Source: Betaproteobacteria bacterium
GTDB lineage: Bacteria > Pseudomonadota > Gammaproteobacteria > Burkholderiales > Burkholderiaceae_C
Direction: 5' to 3'
Assembly (NCBI GenBank): GCA_009922295.1
Contig: RFWA01000205.1
Location: forward strand, 1 to 5,094
DNA: 5,094 nucleotides
Shown here: positions 1-5,094 of the stretch, piece by piece
Layout: the number at the start of each line of letters is the position of its first letter
How positions within the stretch are numbered: the first letter of the stretch is position 1
Position numbers and translations under genes: made by a program
Notes under the pieces: generated by a model
What the model was told of the DNA's origin: nothing
Database searches by the model: none
The model's input: the letters and a program-made list of their open reading frames with translations, nothing else

Positions 1-18
1 GACGTTTACGTAAACGTC
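1..18. promoter_or_regulatory. Perfect 18-bp palindrome, probable LiuR (MerR-family) operator
   Basis: GACGTTTACGTAAACGTC is identical to its own reverse complement. It contains three ACGT tetramers at 2-5, 8-11 and 14-17, a strict 6-bp period. It lies 77 bp before the start of a MerR-family gene that heads a same-strand gene cluster, the usual place for an autoregulatory operator. From memory, LiuR boxes in proteobacteria are palindromes built on ACGT/TTTACG cores, which fits. The palindrome touches the window edge, so it may extend further (19-20 are AA, which TT upstream would match), and a -35 element or a divergent gene may lie outside. No convincing -10 box was found downstream. The symmetry is seen directly; the regulator assignment is inferred. 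Confidence 0.7.
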
Positions 19-95
19 AATGCAATAGGGGCATTGTAGGTGGCGCAGCGCCTGCTGGCAGTCACCTTCAGCACGCACACCGGCAGGGATAACTT

Positions 96-512
96 ATGGC
101 GACCACCTACAGCATCAGCGATCTGGCACGGGAGTTCGATTTGACCACCCGTGCCATGCGCTTTTATGAAGACATGGGGCTGCTGCAGCCCGAGCGCTCA
201 GGTCCGGGCGGTCGCAACCGCGTCTACAGTGGTCGGGACCGGACCCGGCTCAAGCTCACCTTGCGCGCCAAGCGCCTGGGCCTGAGTCTGACCGAAGCCA
301 AAGAGATCATTGATCTGTACGACAGTCCGCGAGACACCGGGTTGCAATTGCAAAAATTTTTGGAAGTGCTGTCCAAGCACCAACAACAACTGGAAGCTCA
401 GATGGTTGACCTGCAAGCCAATCTGGACGAACTCAAGCTCCACCAACGCGAGGCGCGGGCCCTGCTGGCCAAGAGCAAAACCGGTAAGGGCCTGAAAAAT
501 GACGCCCTCTGA
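96..512 (+). CDS. liuR: MerR-family transcriptional regulator, LiuR-like
   Basis: A 138-residue DNA-binding regulator, the usual size for LiuR. The N-terminal winged helix-turn-helix covers about residues 5-75: YSISDLAREFDLTTRAMRFY holds the recognition helix, followed by the EDMGLLQPER turn and the RNRVYSGRDRTRLKL wing. Residues about 80-125 are a heptad-rich helix (KHQQQLEAQMVDLQANLDEL), the typical MerR dimer coiled coil. The protein has no cysteine, which argues against a metal or redox sensor of the MerR/CueR/SoxR kind and suits a regulator that answers to a CoA-pathway metabolite. The ATG at 96 has AGGGA at 85-89. The gene heads a leucine-degradation type cluster and has a palindrome upstream, so autoregulation and control of the cluster are likely. 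The family call is firm; the LiuR name rests on context and remembered similarity. Confidence 0.88.
   Translation: MATTYSISDLAREFDLTTRAMRFYEDMGLLQPERSGPGGRNRVYSGRDRTRLKLTLRAKRLGLSLTEAKEIIDLYDSPRDTGLQLQKFLEVLSKHQQQLEAQMVDLQANLDELKLHQREARALLAKSKTGKGLKNDAL
486..490 (+). promoter_or_regulatory. Ribosome binding site of the thioesterase gene, inside liuR
   Basis: AAGGG sits 8 nt before the ATG at 499, within the last codons of the regulator gene. It supports the overlapping start at 499 and suggests that the two genes are translated together. Confidence 0.55.
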
Positions 513-933
513 AGCGGCTTGGCAACGTGTGCAAGCCAGTTTTGACCGTCAGGGCATGATGCGCCACCTGGGCGCGCGCCTGTTGCAGGCGTCCCCAGGC
601 TTGTGCGAGGTGGCACTACCTTATTCCGACCGCGTGACACAGCAGCAGGGCGGTTTCCATGGCGGCGCCATGGGCGCACTGGCCGACATTGCCGGGGGCT
701 ACGCCGCCCTGACCGTGGTGCCCGAGGGCATGGAGGTGAGCACGGTCGAGTACAAGGTCAATTTTCTGGCGGCCTTCCAGGGCGGAGAGTTGCGCGCGAC
801 CGGCCGCGTCGTCAAGGCAGGCCGGCGCATCATCGTCACCAGCGCCGAGGTCTTGCACCTGGCCGCTGACGGCAGCGAGACGCTGTGCGCGCTGATGCAG
901 CAGACGCTGGTGCCCGTGCCTAAAACCTATTGA
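499..933 (+). CDS. PaaI-family hotdog-fold acyl-CoA thioesterase
   Basis: A 144-residue single hotdog domain, full length for the PaaI / YbgC-like thioesterases. The family signature is the stretch QQGGFHGGAMGALADIAGG: HGG at residues 54-56 caps the central helix, and Asp63 in ALADIAGG is in the place of the catalytic acid. STVEYKVNFL (81-90) is the conserved strand after it. Such enzymes hydrolyse acyl-CoA thioesters in the cytoplasm; the substrate cannot be read from the sequence. No signal peptide or membrane segment is seen. It overlaps the regulator by 14 nt (499-512) and is followed 32 nt later by the acyl-CoA dehydrogenase, so it is probably part of the operon. A plausible role (inference) is to release CoA trapped in stalled or wrong acyl-CoA intermediates of branched-chain amino acid breakdown. 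Confidence 0.85.
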   Translation: MTPSEAAWQRVQASFDRQGMMRHLGARLLQASPGLCEVALPYSDRVTQQQGGFHGGAMGALADIAGGYAALTVVPEGMEVSTVEYKVNFLAAFQGGELRATGRVVKAGRRIIVTSAEVLHLAADGSETLCALMQQTLVPVPKTY

Positions 934-952
934 ATCCATTGATCGACAGCGT

Positions 953-958
953 AAGGAG
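953..958 (+). promoter_or_regulatory. Strong Shine-Dalgarno that fixes the ivd start at 966
   Basis: AAGGAG lies 7 nt upstream of ATG 966. The same frame is open back to a TTG at 930, but that codon has no ribosome binding site and would add 12 residues unlike the family's N-terminus. The protein from 966 begins MNLPGLDFQLG, the usual start for proteobacterial isovaleryl-CoA dehydrogenase. Confidence 0.8.
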
Positions 959-965
959 ATGCCCC

Positions 966-2118
966 ATGAATCTGCCCGGACTTGACTTTCAACTCGGCCC
1001 CGATGTCGACGCCTTGCGCGACGCGGTACGCGATTTTGCCCAGACTGAAATTGCGCCGCGCGCGGCTGAGATTGACCGCAGCGACCAATTCCCCATGGAC
1101 CTGTGGCCCAAGATGGGCGCTTTGGGGGTGTTGGGTATCACGGTGGGGGATGAGTACGGCGGCGCCAACATGGGCTACCTGGCGCACATGATCGCCATGG
1201 AAGAAATTTCGCGCGCCAGTGCCTCGGTCGGCCTGAGCTATGGGGCCCACAGCAACCTGTGTGTCAACCAGATCAAGCGCAACGGCACACCCGAGCAGCG
1301 GCAAAAATACCTGCCCAAACTCATCAGCGGTGAGCACATTGGCGCCTTGGCCATGAGTGAGCCCGGCGCGGGCAGCGACGTGCTGAGCATGAAACTCAAG
1401 GCCGAGGACAAGGGCGGCTACTACCTGATTAATGGCAACAAGATGTGGATCACCAACGGGCCGGATGCCGACACCCTGGTGGTCTACGCCAAGAGCGAGC
1501 CCGAGCTCGGCGCGCGCGGGGTCACGGCGTTTTTGATTGAAAAAGGCATGCCGGGTTTCAGCATCGCGCAAAAACTCGACAAACTGGGCATGCGCGGCAG
1601 CCACACCGGTGAACTGGTGTTTCACAACGTCGAGGTGCCGGCGCAAAATATTCTGGGCAACCTGAACGGTGGTGCCAAGGTGCTGATGAGCGGGCTGGAT
1701 TACGAGCGCGCGGTGCTGACCGGTGGGCCCTTGGGCATCATGCAGTCGGTGATGGACAACGTGGTGCCCTACATTCACGACCGCAAACAGTTTGGCCAGA
1801 GCATTGGCGAGTTTCAGCTGATCCAGGGTGCAGGCCGGCCGAGCCTTTGCCTACACCGTGGCCAAAAACCTCGACCTGCTGGGCAGCGAGCATGTGCGCC
1901 AGGTGCGTAAGGACTGCGCCTCGGTCATACTGTGGTGCGCCGAAAAAGCCACCTGGATGGCGGGGGAGGGGATCCAGATTTTTGGTGGCAACGGCTATAT
2001 CAACGACTACCCGCTGGGCCGGCTTTGGCGGGACGCCAAGCTGTACGAGATTGGCGCCGGCACCAGCGAAATCCGACGCATGCTGATCGGCCGCGAGTTG
2101 TTTGCTGAAACCATGTGA
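966..2118 (+). pseudogene. ivd: Isovaleryl-CoA dehydrogenase, broken by an internal frameshifting deletion
   Basis: This gene (also called liuA) encodes the FAD enzyme that oxidises isovaleryl-CoA to 3-methylcrotonyl-CoA in leucine breakdown, passing electrons to ETF. Residues 1-288 are typical: ALAMSEPGAGSD (127-138) and MWITNG (160-165) are acyl-CoA dehydrogenase signatures, and GLDYER carries Glu247, in the place of the isovaleryl-CoA dehydrogenase catalytic base. After FGQSIGEFQLIQG the frame goes wrong: the original frame adds 26 unrelated residues and stops at 1908-1910, giving 314 residues. The true C-terminus continues in the +1 frame (QAGRAFAYTVAKNLDLLG ... FGGNGYINDYP ... IGAGTSEIRRMLIGRE) to TGA 2116-2118. 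Compared with the family, KVADMYTVL is missing between the halves, so about 26 nt appear lost. Without them the full protein of about 390 residues cannot be made. It is either a true pseudogene or an assembly error. Confidence 0.9.
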
Positions 2119-2151
2119 GGCCTGTCGACCGACCAGCGAGAATGCCCAACT

Positions 2152-2817
2152 ATGAGCACTTCCCTTGACCATCTCCTGAACAACAACCGCGCCTGGGCCG
2201 CCCGCATGGAGCGCGAGCGCCCGGGCTTCTTCAGCAAACTGGCGCACCAGCAAAGCCCCAAGTACCTGTGGATTGGCTGCTCTGACAGCCGGGTGCCAGC
2301 CAATGAGATTACGGGGTTGGACCCGGGAGAGGTCTTTGTTCACCGCAACGTGGCCAATGTGGTGGTGCACTCAGACCTCAACGCCCTGTCGGTGATTCAG
2401 TTCGCGGTGGACCACCTCAAGGTGGAGCACATCATGGTGGTCGGTCATTACGGTTGCGGTGGTGTGCTTGCCACGCTGCGCGGCTTGCGGGTCGGGCTGG
2501 CCGACAACTGGCTGCGCCACGTGCACGATGTCAAGCTGCGGCACCGCCGCCGCATTGACCATTTGAGCATGCCGGAGCAGGAAGACGTGCTGTGCGAAAT
2601 GAACGTGATCGAGCAGGTGGGCAATGTGGCCCTGTCCAATGTGATGCAGGACGCCTGGAGCCGGGGCCAGAAAGTGTCGGTGCATGGCTGGTGCTATGGC
2701 CTCAAGGACGGCCTGGTGAAAGACCTGGGCGTGAGCATGCAGGGCCCCCACGAGGTGGTGAACGTGTTCCGTAATGCGCTCAAACGCTACCCCCGTGGCG
2801 GCCAGTTGCCGGCTTAA
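2152..2817 (+). CDS. can: Beta-class carbonic anhydrase (type II, E. coli Can-like)
   Basis: A 221-residue cytoplasmic zinc enzyme interconverting CO2 and bicarbonate; E. coli Can has 220. The zinc ligands are Cys43 (in IGCSDSRVPANEITGL), His99 and Cys102 (in VVGHYGCGGV), with the Asp45/Arg47 dyad beside them. Trp40, Arg65 and Tyr182 match, shifted by one, the triad that forms the non-catalytic bicarbonate site in H. influenzae and E. coli enzymes, so this is probably an allosteric type II enzyme. There is no signal peptide. The ATG at 2152 follows the ivd stop by 33 nt and has only a weak ribosome binding site (GCGAG, 2136-2140). In this setting it probably supplies bicarbonate to methylcrotonyl-CoA carboxylase, expected downstream (inference). 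The gene is complete. Confidence 0.93.
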   Translation: MSTSLDHLLNNNRAWAARMERERPGFFSKLAHQQSPKYLWIGCSDSRVPANEITGLDPGEVFVHRNVANVVVHSDLNALSVIQFAVDHLKVEHIMVVGHYGCGGVLATLRGLRVGLADNWLRHVHDVKLRHRRRIDHLSMPEQEDVLCEMNVIEQVGNVALSNVMQDAWSRGQKVSVHGWCYGLKDGLVKDLGVSMQGPHEVVNVFRNALKRYPRGGQLPA

Positions 2818-2833
2818 GTCAACGGTAGTCGCC

Positions 2834-4681
2834 ATGTTTCCGCAACGCCTGGACTCAACGCTGGCCTACGACATCGCCAAGGCGATGATGGATGGCTTCA
2901 ACCGCCACTACCGTCTGTTTCGAACCGAATCAGCCCGTGCCAAACACCGTTTTGAGACCGCCGACTGGCACGGTCAGCAGCGCGCTCAACGCGAGCGGAT
3001 TGAGTTTTACGACCTGCGGGTGCGAGAGGCGTCCACCCGTTTGGAGCGCGAGTACAAAGCGGGTGAGCAGCCGATGGACATCTGGCAGCAGGTCAAGCTG
3101 CACTACATTGGTTTGTTGGTCAACCACCACCAGCCGGAGCTGGCCGAGACTTTCTTCAATTCGGTCACCACCAAAATCCTGCATCGCACCCATTTCCACA
3201 ACGATTTCATCTTCGTGCGGCCGGCTGTTAGCACCGAGTACATCGAAGATGGTGAGCCCGAGGCGCGCCCGACCTACCGTGCCTACTACCCGGCTGCAGC
3301 CGCCATGCCGGCCCTGATTCAGCAGATGGTGCAGGACTTTGACCTGCGCCTGCCTTTTGAAGACCTGCCGCGCGATGCTGCGCTGGTGGCACAGGCCCTG
3401 ACGCGGGTGCTGGGCGAGGTCAAGCTGCGTGCCAATTTCCAGGTGCAGGTGCTGACCAACCTGTTTTTTCGGAACAAGGGCGCCTACATTGTGGGCAAGC
3501 TGATCAACGGATTCACCGAGTTTGCGTTTGCACTGCCGATCCTTCATGTGCGGCCCGGCGAACAGCTGGTGATCGACGCTGCCCTGTTTGGCGAGGACGA
3601 CCTGCTGATGCTGTTCAGCTTTGCCCGGGCTTACTTTATGGTGGACATGGAGATTCCATCGGGCTATGTTCAGTTTTTGCGCAGCATGATGCCGCGCAAG
3701 CCGCGCAATGAGATCTACAACGCGCTCGGCCTGGCCAAGCAGGGGAAAACCCTTTTCTACCGCGACTTTTTACACCACCTGAGGCATTCCAGCGACAAGT
3801 TTCGCATCGCACCCGGCATCAAAGGCATGGTGATGCTGGTGTTTGACCTGCCCTCGTTCCCCTACGTGTTCAAGGTGATCAAGGACTATTACCCACCGCA
3901 AAAAGACACCACGCGCGAGCAGATCAAGGGCAAGTACCTGCTGGTCAAGCAACACGACCGGGTTGGGCGCATGGCCGACACGCTGGAGTACAGCGAAGTG
4001 GCATTTCCGCGCCAGCGCTTCGATGACGAGCTGATTGCTGAAATCGAAAAATTTGCACCCAGCCAGCTTGAGATCAGCGACCGCGACGGCGACGGCCAGT
4101 TGGAGGTGATCATCAAGCACGTCTATATAGAGCGCCGCATGATCCCGCTAAACATCTACCTGCAAGAGGCTTTTGACGCTGGCGGCACCGACCCGGCCAA
4201 CACCAGCCCAGCCGCCCAGCGGGCACGCGAGCAGATCGAGCGTGGCGTGATCGAGTATGGCAACGCCATCAAGGACCTGGTGGCAGCCAACATCTTTCCG
4301 GGTGACATGCTGTGGAAGAACTTTGGCATCACGCGTCACGGCAAGGTGGTGTTTTACGACTACGATGAGATCGAATACATCACCGACTGCAACTTCCGCA
4401 AGGTGCCGGCACCGCGCAACGAGGAAGACGAAATGTCAGGCGAGGTCTGGTACAACGTCGGCCCCAAGGATGTGTTTCCCGAGACTTTCGGGCCGTTTTT
4501 GCTTGGCAACCCGGCAGTTCGCAGCATCTTCATGAAACACCATGCCGACCTGCTGGAGGCCGCGTTTTGGCAGGCGCACAAAGACCGCGTTCAGGCCGGC
4601 CATGTGCTCGATGTGTTTCCCTATGACCGTGAGAGGCGCTTTGCTTTGACCAGCCGCGCGGCCGAGCGCTTCATAGCCTGA
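2834..4681 (+). CDS. aceK: Isocitrate dehydrogenase kinase/phosphatase AceK
   Basis: A 615-residue bifunctional enzyme that phosphorylates and dephosphorylates isocitrate dehydrogenase, setting the split between TCA cycle and glyoxylate shunt. Residues 1 to about 310 are the regulatory region; the rest is the kinase-like domain. By alignment from memory with E. coli AceK, the ATP loop APGIKGM is at 326-332, the ATP-binding Lys is K347 (VFKVIKD), the Asp linked to phosphatase activity is D382 (GRMADT), and the kinase catalytic residues are D491 and N496 (FPGDMLWKNFG), D509 and D511 (FYDYDE). A polar stretch at about 450-467 is longer than in E. coli. ATG 2834 gives the family N-terminus MFPQRLDSTLAYDIAKAM but has no clear Shine-Dalgarno. 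It begins 16 nt after the carbonic anhydrase stop, so coupled translation is likely. The gene is intact. Its place in a leucine operon fits growth on acetyl-CoA. Confidence 0.96.
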   Translation: MFPQRLDSTLAYDIAKAMMDGFNRHYRLFRTESARAKHRFETADWHGQQRAQRERIEFYDLRVREASTRLEREYKAGEQPMDIWQQVKLHYIGLLVNHHQPELAETFFNSVTTKILHRTHFHNDFIFVRPAVSTEYIEDGEPEARPTYRAYYPAAAAMPALIQQMVQDFDLRLPFEDLPRDAALVAQALTRVLGEVKLRANFQVQVLTNLFFRNKGAYIVGKLINGFTEFAFALPILHVRPGEQLVIDAALFGEDDLLMLFSFARAYFMVDMEIPSGYVQFLRSMMPRKPRNEIYNALGLAKQGKTLFYRDFLHHLRHSSDKFRIAPGIKGMVMLVFDLPSFPYVFKVIKDYYPPQKDTTREQIKGKYLLVKQHDRVGRMADTLEYSEVAFPRQRFDDELIAEIEKFAPSQLEISDRDGDGQLEVIIKHVYIERRMIPLNIYLQEAFDAGGTDPANTSPAAQRAREQIERGVIEYGNAIKDLVAANIFPGDMLWKNFGITRHGKVVFYDYDEIEYITDCNFRKVPAPRNEEDEMSGEVWYNVGPKDVFPETFGPFLLGNPAVRSIFMKHHADLLEAAFWQAHKDRVQAGHVLDVFPYDRERRFALTSRAAERFIA

Positions 4682-4694
4682 ATTCCCTCCATTT

Positions 4695-4701
4695 GAAAGG
4701 A
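4695..4701 (+). promoter_or_regulatory. Shine-Dalgarno of the thiolase gene
   Basis: GAAAGGA is 7 nt before ATG 4709 in the 27-nt gap after aceK. It confirms the thiolase start, and with no terminator in the gap it argues that the thiolase is co-transcribed with aceK. Confidence 0.7.
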
Positions 4702-4708
4702 CGCCGTC

Positions 4709-5094
4709 ATGCGTGAATCGATCGTTATTGTGGGCGCAGCCCGCACGCCCATGGGCAGTTTTCAGGGCGACCAGGGCCAGGCGCCAGCGCGCCAGGCGGC
4801 TTTCAAAGGGGGCCTGCCCAATAGCGCGGGTGCCATCACGCTGAGCAAGATGTGCGGGTCTGGCATGCGCGCGGCCATGCTGGCGCATGACATGCTGCTG
4901 GCCGGCAGCGCCGACGTGCTGGTGGCCGGTGGCATGGAGAGTATGACCAACGCGCCCTACCTGTTGCCCAAGGCGCGCGGGGGCTACCGCATTGGGCACG
5001 ACCGCATTTTTGATCACATGATGCTCGACGGCCTGGAAGACGCCTACGAGAGTGGCCGCTCCATGGGCACCTTTGGCGAGGACTGCGCCGCCAA
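4709..5094 (+). CDS. Acetyl-CoA acetyltransferase (thiolase), 5' part, with an internal in-frame deletion
   Basis: The first 128 codons of a thiolase that runs off the window end. It would condense or cleave acetyl-CoA/acetoacetyl-CoA, the last step when leucine-derived acetoacetate is used. The N-terminus MRESIVIVGAARTPMGSFQGD is normal. KMCGSGMRAAMLAHDMLL carries the nucleophilic Cys at residue 49, and VAGGMESMTNAPYLLPKARGG is the classic thiolase signature that follows. In complete thiolases this Cys is near residue 88-90. Here D21 is joined directly to QGQAPARQAAFKGG, so about 40 residues (first helix and second strand of the N-terminal core) are missing. The frame is kept, so the loss is a multiple of 3, roughly 120 nt. 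A protein lacking this part of the core would probably not fold properly. The C-terminal catalytic His and Cys lie beyond the window. The family call is firm; the activity is doubtful. Confidence 0.88.
   Translation, partial: MRESIVIVGAARTPMGSFQGDQGQAPARQAAFKGGLPNSAGAITLSKMCGSGMRAAMLAHDMLLAGSADVLVAGGMESMTNAPYLLPKARGGYRIGHDRIFDHMMLDGLEDAYESGRSMGTFGEDCAA

Noticed and set aside
18..36. Inverted repeat CAATGC-N7-GCATTG just after the operator palindrome
   Set aside because: Six-base arms are short enough to arise by chance and no known element matches. It could be a weak second operator, but nothing supports that.
42..52. Small hairpin GGCG-CAG-CGCC in the liuR leader
   Set aside because: A 4-bp stem with no T-run is common in GC-rich DNA and is neither a terminator nor a riboswitch.
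927..1778. Long minus-strand open frame of 283 codons
   Set aside because: It mirrors the ivd codons, is rich in His/Val/Gln as high-GC antisense shadows are, and shows no recognisable domain. The plus strand carries clear family motifs.
1821..1840. Programmed ribosomal frameshift joining the two ivd halves
   Set aside because: There is no slippery heptamer, pseudoknot or internal Shine-Dalgarno, and nine family-conserved residues are missing at the join. Frameshifting could not restore these.
1828..2118. Separate small gene starting with GTG at 1828
   Set aside because: Its product is simply the C-terminal part of isovaleryl-CoA dehydrogenase, with no ribosome binding site before it. It is a fragment of the broken gene.
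2774..2833. N-terminal extension of AceK by 20 residues overlapping the carbonic anhydrase gene
   Set aside because: The extra residues (MRSNATPVAASC...) are only the other-frame reading of the carbonic anhydrase 3' end. The family N-terminus starts at MFPQRLDSTLAYD (2834).
4682..4708. Terminator between aceK and the thiolase gene
   Set aside because: The 27-nt gap has no stem-loop and no U-run, only a Shine-Dalgarno, so read-through is expected.
4436..5017. Minus-strand open frame of 193 codons spanning the end of aceK and the thiolase start
   Set aside because: It crosses two well-supported plus-strand genes, has no domain and no plausible start context, and is therefore a shadow.

Overview
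The window is one same-strand gene cluster of high-GC, proteobacterial character. It looks like the start of a leucine/isovalerate (liu) degradation operon from a betaproteobacterium, most likely Burkholderiales and probably Comamonadaceae (Rhodoferax/Polaromonas-like). That placement rests on remembered protein similarity and on the gene order liuR - thioesterase - ivd - carbonic anhydrase - aceK - thiolase. No search was run and the genus is not determined.

Layout: 1-18 is a perfect 18-bp palindrome, the probable LiuR operator. 96-512 encodes a cysteine-free MerR-family regulator (LiuR-like). 499-933 encodes a PaaI-type hotdog thioesterase that overlaps it by 14 nt. 966-2118 is an isovaleryl-CoA dehydrogenase gene broken by an apparent 26-nt internal deletion near 1829/1830. 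2152-2817 encodes a type II beta-carbonic anhydrase. 2834-4681 encodes isocitrate dehydrogenase kinase/phosphatase (AceK). 4709-5094 is the 5' part of an acetyl-CoA acetyltransferase that lacks about 40 residues ahead of its catalytic cysteine and runs off the window. No gap exceeds 95 bases, and I see no terminator, RNA gene, CRISPR array or mobile element.

The intact genes make sense together (inference). LiuR senses a leucine-pathway CoA intermediate. Ivd makes 3-methylcrotonyl-CoA. Carbonic anhydrase supplies bicarbonate for the biotin-dependent methylcrotonyl-CoA carboxylase expected further downstream. The pathway ends in acetyl-CoA plus acetoacetate, which the thiolase turns into more acetyl-CoA. 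AceK steers isocitrate into the glyoxylate shunt, which is needed to grow on acetyl-CoA.

I found no convincing new system. The real anomalies are the two clean internal deletions, one frameshifting and one in frame, in two catabolic enzymes of the same operon, while all other genes look complete. They mean either recent decay of the pathway or assembly/consensus errors. The sequence alone cannot decide between these.
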